Shown piece after piece: positions 14,836 through 21,671 of a DNA stretch of 22,054 bases. The stretch spans positions 1-22,054 of the forward strand of contig CAZHAM010000009.1 of assembly GCA_964530415.1 (NCBI GenBank). The letters are read 5' to 3'. The notes beneath the pieces were generated by a model. It searched no databases, was not told the DNA's origin, and worked only from the letters and a program-made list of their open reading frames with translations. Position 1 is the stretch's first letter. Each line of letters opens with the position of its first letter. This DNA comes from CAZHAM01 sp964530415. Its GTDB lineage: Bacteria; Patescibacteriota; WWE3; UBA101185; UBA10185. A program made the translations under genes and the position numbers.

Positions 14836-15498
14836 TTAATAAGTGAATAATGTGTCTACGGCAGCGCCCATTTCGACAATATTATCTCGGGTTGGTTGAT
14901 CTACGTAAAAGGCCACCCCTGAGTAGTCTTTGCCAGCATGTTTAATGGATTGCTTAAAGGGCATGTAATAAACTAAATCTTCACCGGTTGCATTTTCTCC
15001 GATGCCGGTTCTAGTTCTAAAGACGACAAAACTATCAACGCCTGTTTCGGACAGGTATTGGTCTAAAAGATTATTGGTGCACGTTATGCCTTCTGACGGA
15101 GTTATTTCGCTGCAATAGATATCGGCAGCAAGTAATGCGTCTTCGGTAACCGGGGTGGGTATCACATCTGAAGTTACAGCACGAACTCTAATTGTTGCGC
15201 CTTCTACTAAAGCGCATGTTTTATCGGCACATTCGGTAATTTTAGACGATTCCTTGTAATTAAAACCAAATCTAAACGTTTCGTTTTTGTATTGTTTGGA
15301 TCCTGGCGTTATTTCCGGAACTGTTATCCCTGCTTTTACATCGGTAGTATCTGTTGTATCTGCAACCTCGTATTCCTGTAAAGCGTTTTTTGGGGGTGTT
15401 GTCATTGACTGGGTGCTTTGGTAAAAGTAGATATAAGCACCTCCTATAAGTACAGATACGACTAGTAATGAAACGGGCGAGATTGTTATTTTTTTCAT
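14836..15498 (-). CDS. Anchored PsbP-like domain protein (1 of 3), unknown
   Basis: 220 residues from the chosen ATG: an N-terminal signal anchor (about 9-25), a Thr/Pro linker, then an outside domain that opens with KQYKNETFRFGFNYKES and closes with AAVDTLF at the C-terminus, resembling the PsbP-like fold common in small bacterial genomes. Four Cys (CADKTC and two later) may pair. The frame can also start at an ATG at 15519, directly next to the stop of pyrD (TGAATG). I prefer 15498 because it gives a standard anchor (MKKITIS) and a CATAAT box stands 9 bases before it. No enzymatic motif. Lies downstream of pyrD on the same strand. Confidence 0.72.
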   Translation of the reverse strand: MKKITISPVSLLVVSVLIGGAYIYFYQSTQSMTTPPKNALQEYEVADTTDTTDVKAGITVPEITPGSKQYKNETFRFGFNYKESSKITECADKTCALVEGATIRVRAVTSDVIPTPVTEDALLAADIYCSEITPSEGITCTNNLLDQYLSETGVDSFVVFRTRTGIGENATGEDLVYYMPFKQSIKHAGKDYSGVAFYVDQPTRDNIVEMGAAVDTLFTY

Positions 15499-15519
15499 AC
15501 TGAATTTATTATGCAACAT

Positions 15520-16572
15520 TCAATCATTATGTTCAATACTGGCACAGATTTTTTTTGCAATAATCGGTCCTTCGTAAATCATTCCGGTAATAAGTTGAAC
15601 TAAATCCGCACCCGCATCGAGTTTGTTTTTTGCATCTTCGGGAGTAAAGATTCCGCCACAGCCTATTATACTAATCTCGCTACCAAACCTTTTTCTTATC
15701 TCAGCAATTAGTTTAGTGGAATTAGGTTCAGTTGGTTTTCCGCTGATATTTCCTTTTACTGACTGAATACTTTGCATTTCTTGTTTGTCGATTAGTGGAT
15801 TTGTGCGGTCTTTTACTAAATTTGAGAAAATAAATCCTTTTATATTGTATGTAAGCGAAATCTTTACAAGTTCGGAAGTCTTTTCTATATCCAATTCGTT
15901 TGGCATTTTTACAAATATGGGTTTTTCAATGTTTAGATCTTTTACCCGTTTAAGGAGGTTTGTGTAGTTAGTCAAGTCTGTAAAGCTTTCGAGCATGCTT
16001 GTATTGGGACAGCTTATATTTAATTCAAAGTATTTTATATAGTCTTTGTTTTTAAATTTTAAAAAGGTGTAAACATAATCTTCGATTGCTAAATCTATTG
16101 TGTTCACCTCAGGTAAATTCGAACTGCCCACGCTGAGTCCGAGTGTTTTACCCGAATAAGTTTGGGAATCCAGTATTTTTTCTACCATATCCGCGCCTAA
16201 ACTTTTGAAACCCTTATTGACTAAAAGTGCCTGTGATTTTGGGAGCCTTTTCAATCTAGGCTTAGGATTTCCCTCGTACGGTTTTGCTGTCACTGTTCCG
16301 ATTGTGTTAAACCCAAAGCCAAACGATTCAAAAACATTCGCCATTTTTCCGTTATAGTCAAAACCGGCCGCAATTCCAACAGGATTTTTAAAGTCAACGC
16401 CCAAAACTGTTTTTGATAACTTTGGGGAATCGTACCTAAAATTTTTCGAGATTATGCCGAGTAAAATATCGCTCTGGCCCAAAAAACCGCCAATGTGAGT
16501 TGCGCAGTCATGCACAAATTCAGCGTCCAGTTTAAATAGAATCGGTTTGAGAATATCTTTGTATAAATTCAC
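15520..16572 (-). CDS. pyrD: Dihydroorotate dehydrogenase, class 2-like with Cys at the catalytic position
   Basis: Oxidises dihydroorotate to orotate in pyrimidine synthesis. Overall it follows class 2: an N-terminal helix pair for membrane contact (LYKDILKPILFKLDAEFVHD), GVDFKNPVGIAAGFDYNGK (58-76), FNTIGTVTAKPYEGNPKPRL (88-107), VNKGFKSLGAD, and near the end IIGCGGIFTPEDA and LVQLITGMIYEGP for FMN phosphate. The base residue, Ser in class 2 (NISSPN), is Cys188 here (NISCPN), as in the soluble class 1 enzymes. 350 residues. It starts with GTG at 16572, 40 bases behind the upstream gene, without a ribosome site. Quinone would be the expected acceptor for class 2, but the Cys leaves this open. 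Confidence 0.9.
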   Translation of the reverse strand: MNLYKDILKPILFKLDAEFVHDCATHIGGFLGQSDILLGIISKNFRYDSPKLSKTVLGVDFKNPVGIAAGFDYNGKMANVFESFGFGFNTIGTVTAKPYEGNPKPRLKRLPKSQALLVNKGFKSLGADMVEKILDSQTYSGKTLGLSVGSSNLPEVNTIDLAIEDYVYTFLKFKNKDYIKYFELNISCPNTSMLESFTDLTNYTNLLKRVKDLNIEKPIFVKMPNELDIEKTSELVKISLTYNIKGFIFSNLVKDRTNPLIDKQEMQSIQSVKGNISGKPTEPNSTKLIAEIRKRFGSEISIIGCGGIFTPEDAKNKLDAGADLVQLITGMIYEGPIIAKKICASIEHND

Positions 16573-16612
16573 TTTTGTATATCAACACGAAAAGCCAAAA
16601 TGCGCAAGTCCG

Positions 16613-17431
16613 CTATTTTACAAGGTCTAAAGAGTTTACTATGCGGGAAATATCCGCCTCGGTCAGCTCCTTTTCAATTCTGAGCAAGACTGACTCAACG
16701 TCTTTTCTGTATCCCGCAGGAAGGTTAACTATTAATGTTTTTAGTGTGTCGTCAAACTTAAACGAAGGGTTATCGCAAAATGCCCAGCAAAAGTTTTTAT
16801 ATAAAAGGGCCTGTGTACCAAATTTTGTGTCGTAGACTTTCACTTTTTCTACAGAGATAGGAGCGCCGTTTGCATTGTTCAAGTAAAACTTCCCGTCTTT
16901 CTCAGTCCAATTGTAAATTTCCAAGCTCATTCTGCCTATTTTGATGTCTCTTGAAGAGCCGTGGGCAAGCACTATAGTTGACTCTCCTTTTTTCCTCTGT
17001 TCCCAGCTAAACTCCACACCTGAAGGGTCTGTACTTTGTCTGGGCCAGTCGTTATATTCAAATGTTACAAAAGTATCTTTTTTAACCGGATAATCAAAAG
17101 TTATACCTACACTGTTGCTCGAAAACTTATTCCACGCATCCACCGTAGGTTTTATAAAGTAATATTCTTTTAACTGAGGAATTTCAATGTCTTTTGCCTT
17201 GTAACTTTCTTCATATTCTCCAGAGCCGATTTCATTAATGTCATTTTTTTCATTTACTTCGTTTTCATATTGGCTTATGATGTCACGTTGTTTCTCAACC
17301 GCCTCATCAATCTTTTGCCTGTACTGAGGTTCAATAATTTTATTAAAAAGTAAAACGAAACCGATGCATGTTACTGCAGCTCCACCCATAAATATCAAAA
17401 ATTTAAATAACTGATCTTTATATACACCCAT
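16613..17431 (-). CDS. Anchored PsbP-like domain protein (2 of 3), unknown
   Basis: 272 residues. N-terminal anchor (about 10-31), a charged helical linker (35-75), then an outside domain that opens with FSSNSVGITFDYPV (about 98-111) and ends in a helix plus IVNSLDLVK. The opening and closing blocks correspond to those of its neighbours at 14836 and 17477, although the middle has an insertion with two Cys (NFCWAFCDN). No catalytic motif. Divergent from the 17477 gene, with 45 bases between the start codons. A TAAAAT box exactly 6 bases before the ATG predicts a leaderless transcript. Followed by pyrD after 40 bases, perhaps as one operon. Confidence 0.75.
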   Translation of the reverse strand: MGVYKDQLFKFLIFMGGAAVTCIGFVLLFNKIIEPQYRQKIDEAVEKQRDIISQYENEVNEKNDINEIGSGEYEESYKAKDIEIPQLKEYYFIKPTVDAWNKFSSNSVGITFDYPVKKDTFVTFEYNDWPRQSTDPSGVEFSWEQRKKGESTIVLAHGSSRDIKIGRMSLEIYNWTEKDGKFYLNNANGAPISVEKVKVYDTKFGTQALLYKNFCWAFCDNPSFKFDDTLKTLIVNLPAGYRKDVESVLLRIEKELTEADISRIVNSLDLVK

Positions 17432-17437
17432 ACTCGA

Positions 17438-17443
17438 ATTTTA
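17438..17443 (-). promoter_or_regulatory. -10 box of the 16613-17431 gene, leaderless spacing
   Basis: TAAAAT on the minus strand (5 of 6), exactly 6 bases before the ATG at 17431. Confidence 0.5.
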
Positions 17444-17461
17444 CACCTTTCGATAATAGAT

Positions 17462-17470
17462 TGTTATAAT
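17462..17470 (+). promoter_or_regulatory. Extended -10 of the 17477 gene, leaderless spacing
   Basis: TGT then perfect TATAAT (17465-17470), exactly 6 bases before the ATG at 17477; TTACAC at 17441-17446 is a possible -35. Confidence 0.65.
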
Positions 17471-17476
17471 AAATAT

Positions 17477-18139
17477 ATGAAAAAAATGACATTAATTATG
17501 GTATTGTTGGCAATAATAATTTTAGGTGTTTTGTACTCAACTAAGCGCACCCCAGTTAAAAACGGGACAGATCTTGTTCCTGTATCTGATTTGGGGAATA
17601 AACCTGTTAATGACGAAATCCCCGCAATCAAAATACCCGATGGATGGAAAAAGTACGAAGATACTAAACTTGGTATAAGTTTTGCCGTACCAGATGATTT
17701 TAGCATTGATAAATCGGGAGATTACAGTGTTTTGGCAACATCTCCGACAACCGATCCAAGATTTTTTTATGTCTCTGTAGTTCCGGAAAACTTGTTTGAT
17801 GACAATTCAGGAGAAATATACAACTATCAATCGACTTTTATTAAAAAACTTTTAGAAATCGGCGAAGGAGAAATTAAAAATTTGAGCGAAAATGAAGGAC
17901 AAAAAGATTGGTATAACTACGAAAGAAACGGTGACGAAATAGTTAACGGCAAAACAGCAAAAGTGTTTGTAAATCAGAGACCGTGGGAATTTCCAGGTGG
18001 GACTTGGGAATATAGATATATTTTTGAATTACCTAATAAGATAGTTTTAGCGGGAGCATACTTTGAAGGGGGACCTTCTGACGCAACTTTTACACTGCCC
18101 GAATTTCAGACAATTATAAGTACGTTAACCGTAAATTAG
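17477..18139 (+). CDS. Anchored PsbP-like domain protein (3 of 3), unknown
   Basis: 220 residues: an N-terminal anchor (about 3-20), a short linker, and an outside domain that begins WKKYEDTKLGISFAVPDDFSI (about 54-74) and ends TIISTLTVN, a classic PsbP-like outline: a beta strand with small-Gly-aromatic pattern, and a closing strand that repeats 'S-T/S-L'. No Cys. No catalytic residue is obvious. It is divergent from its presumed paralogue at 16613 and ends one base before the convergent gene at 18141. A hairpin (TTAACC with GGTTAA, 18125-18144) spans both stop codons. Confidence 0.78.
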   Translation: MKKMTLIMVLLAIIILGVLYSTKRTPVKNGTDLVPVSDLGNKPVNDEIPAIKIPDGWKKYEDTKLGISFAVPDDFSIDKSGDYSVLATSPTTDPRFFYVSVVPENLFDDNSGEIYNYQSTFIKKLLEIGEGEIKNLSENEGQKDWYNYERNGDEIVNGKTAKVFVNQRPWEFPGGTWEYRYIFELPNKIVLAGAYFEGGPSDATFTLPEFQTIISTLTVN

Positions 18140-18144
18140 GTTAA
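18125..18144. repeat. Short inverted repeat across two convergent stop codons
   Basis: TTAACC (18125-18130) and GGTTAA (18139-18144) with an 8-base loop. It contains the stop codons of both genes. No T-run follows at once on either strand (a T6 lies about 13 bases on), so a terminator role is weak. Confidence 0.35.
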
Positions 18145-18437
18145 TCGGAAGCCCACATTTTTTCGTTTAGCTTTTTCCTTGCCAACAAAGCGGATCCGGC
18201 CGACATAACCGAGACAAAGGCTATAGAAGAAAAAGAACTCGGTAATACCGAGCTCATTGTCATGGCGCCTTCAACTTTTTGATCGGAACAAGCACACTCA
18301 CTACATGGAGTGATGCTTTCTGTACTTGCTACTGCTGTATTTAGGAAAAAAAATAAACACATGCCGAAAACGGCTATAAATGTGCACGCTTTAACTTTTG
18401 CGAATTCTGTCCAGGTAGTTATTTCCACCAAAAACAT
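18141..18437 (-). CDS. Small secreted or two-helix membrane protein with Cys cluster, unknown
   Basis: 98 residues: a hydrophobic signal segment (about 17-35) with a good signal-peptidase site after TAVA, a mature part starting with a Cys cluster (PCSECACSDQK), and a second hydrophobic stretch (about 65-86) followed by a basic cytoplasmic-type end (ARKKLNEKMWASD). The product is then either anchored by its C-terminal helix with the Cys cluster outside. I recognise no family. The ATG at 18437 overlaps an extended -10 box (TGATATTAT, 18444-18436); the in-frame GTG at 18428 would start one base after the predicted transcription start and may be the real start. Lies between two unrelated genes. 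Confidence 0.6.
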   Translation of the reverse strand: MFLVEITTWTEFAKVKACTFIAVFGMCLFFFLNTAVASTESITPCSECACSDQKVEGAMTMSSVLPSSFSSIAFVSVMSAGSALLARKKLNEKMWASD

Positions 18438-18472
18438 AATATCATTTGGTGTCTACTACTTCAATTCGGAGG

Positions 18473-19636
18473 CTACTTAATATCAAGGAGTTTTGGCGAA
18501 ATTCTAATTATTTTATCGTCGCCTTTTAGAACCTTGCCTCTGCCGTCAGTATTGCTTGTCGCGATGTAAAAATTGCCGTCGGGCCCTAATACTATTGTTC
18601 TGATTCTGCCGAATTCATCTTTGAAATATTCTTTAAGCGAGCTAACCTCGTTGTAGCTTATTTTTGCTGTGTAAATTGCCGCTCCTCTCGGCCCTGTAAA
18701 AACCAAAGTGTCGTTTATATAAATTAGTTGGCCTGGTGCCCAAGTATCATTGCTACCCGATTCAAGTTTTGGAGTTAACATTCCGTCTGAGGTTTGAGTG
18801 CCCTTTATAGTTGGCCACCCATAATTTGCACCTTTTGTAATTAAATTAAGTTCGTCGTTGCCGCTTTGCAAACCTGAAGGCCCGTGTTCGGTTGACCATA
18901 ACTGACCTTTATCATCCCAAGCTAAGCCTTGAGGATTTCTGTGACCGTATGAATAGACCGCGCTATTAAAAGGATTATCACTTGGGATTGTTCCGTCGTC
19001 GCCGATTCGCAAGATTTTTCCGTTTAAACTGTTTGTATCCTGCGCGAGATTTGTTTCCTGCGCATCTCCAACTGTAATGTATAAATAGCCGTCCGGTCCG
19101 AACGCAATTCTTCCGCCATCGTGATTATTTGCACCCCGAATTCCTTCGATTATAACTTGTCTGTCCGATAAACTGTCGTTAATAAATTTGAAACTTTCAA
19201 CACGATTTCTTAAGCCCTCTTTTATTTGATACGTGTAATACACATAAATTTTTTGATTGTTTATGAAATCAGGATGAAGGGCCAATCCCAAAAGTCCGCC
19301 TTCTCCCGCTTCTCTCACTTCTTCAAATTCCTGGATAAGTTTTGTTTCACCTGTTTCAATATTTATTTGAATTAATTTTCCTACGCGTTCTGTTACTAAA
19401 ATTGTGTCGTTTTTGACAAAAGCTATTTCCCAGGGTATTTGCAGGTTTTGGGCGACTATCTTTACCTCCGAATCTTCTGTTTCTGTGGTTTGGGTATCTT
19501 TATTGAGCGCGTTTTCCTGTGTCACATCGCTACCTACAAAATCACGCGCTTTTTCGTTTAATTTATTTTTGTTTAATAGCAAAAAAACTATTGAAACAAA
19601 TATTAATAGTATTAGTAATAACTTTTTTATATTCAT
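18473..19636 (-). CDS. Anchored PQQ-dependent sugar dehydrogenase-like protein
   Basis: 387 residues from the chosen ATG. One N-terminal anchor (about 5-22), a linker, then a six-bladed propeller of the soluble glucose/aldose dehydrogenase (GSDH) family. Motifs: QIPWEIAFV and VTERVGKL, GEGGLLGLALHPDF, NNHDGGRIAFGPDGYLY with the likely catalytic His at 172, SYGHRNPQGLAWD (His232), STEHGPSG, and near the end RIRTIVLGPDGNFYIATSN. The frame extends up to 19798, but the ATG at 19636 is used because it gives a clean signal anchor and lies 7 bases behind an extended -10 box. No PQQ biosynthesis genes are in the window; the cofactor would have to be scavenged, or the protein is not a PQQ enzyme. Confidence 0.88.
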   Translation of the reverse strand: MNIKKLLLILLIFVSIVFLLLNKNKLNEKARDFVGSDVTQENALNKDTQTTETEDSEVKIVAQNLQIPWEIAFVKNDTILVTERVGKLIQINIETGETKLIQEFEEVREAGEGGLLGLALHPDFINNQKIYVYYTYQIKEGLRNRVESFKFINDSLSDRQVIIEGIRGANNHDGGRIAFGPDGYLYITVGDAQETNLAQDTNSLNGKILRIGDDGTIPSDNPFNSAVYSYGHRNPQGLAWDDKGQLWSTEHGPSGLQSGNDELNLITKGANYGWPTIKGTQTSDGMLTPKLESGSNDTWAPGQLIYINDTLVFTGPRGAAIYTAKISYNEVSSLKEYFKDEFGRIRTIVLGPDGNFYIATSNTDGRGKVLKGDDKIIRISPKLLDIK

Positions 19637-19643
19637 TAATTTT

Positions 19644-19652
19644 ATTATATCA
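19644..19652 (-). promoter_or_regulatory. Extended -10 of the sugar dehydrogenase gene
   Basis: On the minus strand TGA then perfect TATAAT (19649-19644), 7 bases before the ATG at 19636. This supports the internal start over the longer frame. Confidence 0.6.
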
Positions 19653-19680
19653 ATTGAACCCATTCTACAAATCGTATTAG

Positions 19681-19718
19681 ACCTATCACCCCATAGTATG
19701 GTATAAGTACTGATAGGT
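19681..19718. promoter_or_regulatory. Inverted repeat flanking the -10 of the 94-residue gene (candidate operator)
   Basis: ACCTATCA (19681-19688) and its exact complement TGATAGGT (19711-19718), 22 bases apart, so equivalent positions are 30 bases or about three helical turns apart. Between them lies TGG followed by TATAAG (19699-19707), a good extended -10; the predicted start (near 19714) falls inside the right half. This fits an operator bound by a dimeric regulator, or a hairpin if transcription starts further up. Confidence 0.5.
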
Positions 19719-19747
19719 TTTACAAGATCACACTTTGAGAGGAGAAA

Positions 19748-19755
19748 AAGGAGGT
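19748..19755 (+). promoter_or_regulatory. Strong Shine-Dalgarno site
   Basis: AAGGAGGT, 4 bases before the ATG at 19760, is a near-perfect anti-16S match and the strongest ribosome site in the window. It fixes the start of the 94-residue protein. Confidence 0.75.
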
Positions 19756-19759
19756 TCTG

Positions 19760-20044
19760 ATGAGTAAGAAACACAAGAATAGGAAGATGCCTGAGCAACT
19801 ACCCCCAGTTATCGAGATCCGAATTCAAAGCGAAGAAGAGGCACTTGAGTACCTTTTAAAGTATCTTTGTGACCAAAAAGGGTATTCTGGACGGATTACG
19901 GTGTCTCAGAAACTCGGCCAATCCGTTTGGGCTTTACGAAAAAAATGGGGATTTACAATCCGAAACCCCCAAACCGGAGGAGTTGAAACGTTCGAAGTGT
20001 TTACCGATGGTGTTGTTTGGCAAACTTATCCTATGAGGAAATGA
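19760..20044 (+). CDS. 94-residue soluble protein, unknown family
   Basis: A basic N-terminus (MSKKHKNRKMP), then a mixed alpha/beta domain: strand IEIRIQS, helix EEEALEYLLKYLCDQKGY, strand GRITVSQK, KKWGFTIRNPQTGG, and VFTDGVVWQTYPMRK at the end. No signal or membrane segment; one Cys. I do not recognise it. It is a complete cassette: candidate operator at the promoter, best ribosome site in the window, and a strong terminator. The G+C content is higher than around it (106 of 240 bases at 19801-20040). The gene may come from elsewhere, or may be tightly controlled. The basic start could bind nucleic acid or ribosome; this is a guess. Confidence 0.75.
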   Translation: MSKKHKNRKMPEQLPPVIEIRIQSEEEALEYLLKYLCDQKGYSGRITVSQKLGQSVWALRKKWGFTIRNPQTGGVETFEVFTDGVVWQTYPMRK

Positions 20045-20082
20045 ACAAAGGAAATTTTGATGAACAGCATTGAGAAGTCAAT

Positions 20083-20133
20083 AAAGCTCAGAGTTTTTAC
20101 ACTACCAAGTGGCTCTGAGCTTTAACATTTTTT
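20083..20133 (+). terminator. Intrinsic terminator of the 94-residue gene
   Basis: Perfect 11-base stem, AAAGCTCAGAG (20083-20093) with CTCTGAGCTTT (20113-20123), a 19-base loop, and a run of six T (20128-20133) after AACA. By far the best terminator in the window. It stops plus-strand transcripts before the convergent methyltransferase gene. Confidence 0.8.
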
Positions 20134-20137
20134 CATA

Positions 20138-20908
20138 CTATGGTTTTACAATATATGCCCCACTCGCTACATTTCCGTTAATATTTATCTTTAGATCTTT
20201 TTCGCTAACAAAATCATTTACAGCTTTTTTGCACCCATCCCAAAAATAATAATCATCAATTACAATATATCCTCCGGAAACTACCAAATCGTATAAGTTT
20301 TCCAACGCGACTTTAGTAGATTCGTACCAATCACCATCTAATCTCAAAATAGCAATTTTTTCAATTTTATCTTTATTTACAGGCAGAGTATCTTGAAACC
20401 AACCTTTAACTATATTTACTTTGGTCGGGTCGATACTCAGTTTTTCAAACAAAAGTTCTTGAATGTATGTTTCTTCTGCTTTTAATTTTTCAATAGGAAC
20501 CAAATTACCTGAGGTTTGATTATTTGAAAAAATTTCTGCATCTTCACCATCCTCCTGCGTTGGCTCCGGAAGACCTTCAAAAGAATCAAAAAAGAATAAC
20601 GGGTGTTTGTAATTATATTTCTTGGACATGTAGGCCAAAATTCCAGCGCTTCCACCCCGCCACACTCCGGTTTCAACAAACGCACCCTCAATTTTTGAAT
20701 CGCCTACTTGTTCTGACAAATCATATAAAAACTTGAGCCGGCCATAATTAACGTGCGTATAATTTTGTATATTTTTTAATAAGTTGCGTCTGTCAGAATT
20801 AACATCAAAAGAGCTTTGCAATTCAAAACCTGTGCTATAAAGTTTTAAAAATAAAGGATCAATGTCCGATAAACCTATTTTTTGTGCTAGGGATGATGAA
20901 ATTGACAT
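20138..20908 (-). CDS. TylF/macrocin O-methyltransferase-family protein
   Basis: 256 residues. SAM-dependent, metal-using O-methyltransferase of the TylF/MycF family that acts on sugar hydroxyls in macrolides; bacterial relatives also modify surface glycans. Motif I is VETGVWRGGSAG (78-89), then FFFDSFEGLPEP (105-116), LRLDGDWYEST (189-199) with metal-binding Asp191 and Asp193, and YIVIDDYYFW (214-223). The N-terminal helical lid (about 1-65) is present. All key residues are intact. The start is three bases after the stop of the TPR gene, so the two are an operon. A role in capping or methylating an envelope polysaccharide is inferred from family and neighbours; no glycosyltransferases lie in the window. 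Confidence 0.88.
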   Translation of the reverse strand: MSISSSLAQKIGLSDIDPLFLKLYSTGFELQSSFDVNSDRRNLLKNIQNYTHVNYGRLKFLYDLSEQVGDSKIEGAFVETGVWRGGSAGILAYMSKKYNYKHPLFFFDSFEGLPEPTQEDGEDAEIFSNNQTSGNLVPIEKLKAEETYIQELLFEKLSIDPTKVNIVKGWFQDTLPVNKDKIEKIAILRLDGDWYESTKVALENLYDLVVSGGYIVIDDYYFWDGCKKAVNDFVSEKDLKININGNVASGAYIVKP

Positions 20909-20911
20909 AAG

Positions 20912-21547
20912 TTAGAATTGTTGGATTAATTCCTCAATCTGTTCCTTTCTTCGTGCTAAGCCAAATTGTTCGGCAATCATCAAAGCTATGTACAAATCTC
21001 CAACTGAATTAAACACCCGGGATCTATCCATAAGAAGTCCGGTAGTCCAAACCCATTTAGCGATCTCATCTTTTGTAGTTCGGCTAACTTTATAAAGATC
21101 TTCAGCTTCGATCTCGAACCATTTCTTGATCTCTTCTGTTGATGCGCTGTTAAAAATTAAGGCCGTGACTATACCGTGATCAAACCACACAATATCCTGT
21201 CTATTTGATTCCTGTGCCAGTTGGCGTGCTTTTTGGGCATACTCGATTGCAAGACTTGGCGTATTTTCATTGAATTCTGGCCTGGACAATTGTCTTAAGG
21301 CAACTGCAATATAGGAACTGTCTTTTAAATCCTCAGCGCCTGATTTAGCTTCTTCAAATGTGGTTTTTCCTTCCTCATATCTTTTTAGATGCCAATAAGT
21401 TAAACCTAGTTCCCCGAGATAATTTAGTTTTGGATAGGTCTCCAGTTGTGATTTGTCTATTTCCAAAAACATTTCTAAAGCTTTATTTGCATCTCCTGTT
21501 TCTCTCTCATCTCTTGCAGCCGATATTTGTTTTTTAAAATCTTCCAT
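20912..21547 (-). CDS. TPR-like helical repeat protein
   Basis: 211 residues, all helical, no signal peptide. The first half shows tetratricopeptide-like pairs: ARDERETGDANKALEMFLEI, then LGELGLTYWHLKRYEEGKTTFEEA (about 44-67) and IAVALRQLSRPEFNE, ending in SLAIEYAQKARQLAQES (98-114). These give the small/large residue pattern at TPR positions 8, 20 and 27. The second half is helical without clear repeats. Probably a protein-binding scaffold. It is co-transcribed with the TylF-like methyltransferase, gap three bases. Promoter: an extended -10 (TGATACAAT) 30 bases upstream, with a leader of about 24 bases and a weak AAAGA ribosome site. Confidence 0.8.
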   Translation of the reverse strand: MEDFKKQISAARDERETGDANKALEMFLEIDKSQLETYPKLNYLGELGLTYWHLKRYEEGKTTFEEAKSGAEDLKDSSYIAVALRQLSRPEFNENTPSLAIEYAQKARQLAQESNRQDIVWFDHGIVTALIFNSASTEEIKKWFEIEAEDLYKVSRTTKDEIAKWVWTTGLLMDRSRVFNSVGDLYIALMIAEQFGLARRKEQIEELIQQF

Positions 21548-21577
21548 AGTTAATCTTTCAGTTAATTTAACAAAAAG

Positions 21578-21586
21578 ATTGTATCA
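21578..21586 (-). promoter_or_regulatory. Extended -10 of the TPR/TylF operon
   Basis: On the minus strand TGA then TACAAT (21583-21578, 5 of 6). Predicted leader about 24 bases to the ATG at 21547, longer than for most first genes here. Confidence 0.5.
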
Positions 21587-21634
21587 TTTTGAATCTATCT
21601 GCCAAAGCTTGAGATCAAATTTTATTGCAAATCA

Positions 21635-21671
21635 TTGACAAGTACTTCAACTAGTGGTAGTGTTTGAAGTA
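21635..21671 (+). promoter_or_regulatory. RHH gene promoter with overlapping palindrome (candidate operator)
   Basis: Perfect TTGACA (21635-21640), 17-base spacer, weak TAGTGT (21658-21663) preceded by TGG. Over this lies a perfect inverted repeat, TACTTCAA (21643-21650) and TTGAAGTA (21664-21671), with equivalent positions 21 bases apart (two helical turns). A smaller CTA/TAG pair lies inside it. The right half reaches the first base of the ATG. The layout suits repression by a dimer or tetramer. Confidence 0.65.

Noticed and set aside
19637..19798. 54-residue N-terminal extension of the sugar dehydrogenase frame
   Set aside because: It would begin upstream of the extended -10 box and inside the divergent 94-residue gene; the internal ATG gives a normal signal anchor.
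20060..20125. 21-codon open frame with a GGA ribosome-like site running through the terminator stem
   Set aside because: It ends in the terminator stem and no plus-strand gene follows, so a leader-peptide attenuator makes no sense; the peptide has no distinctive composition.
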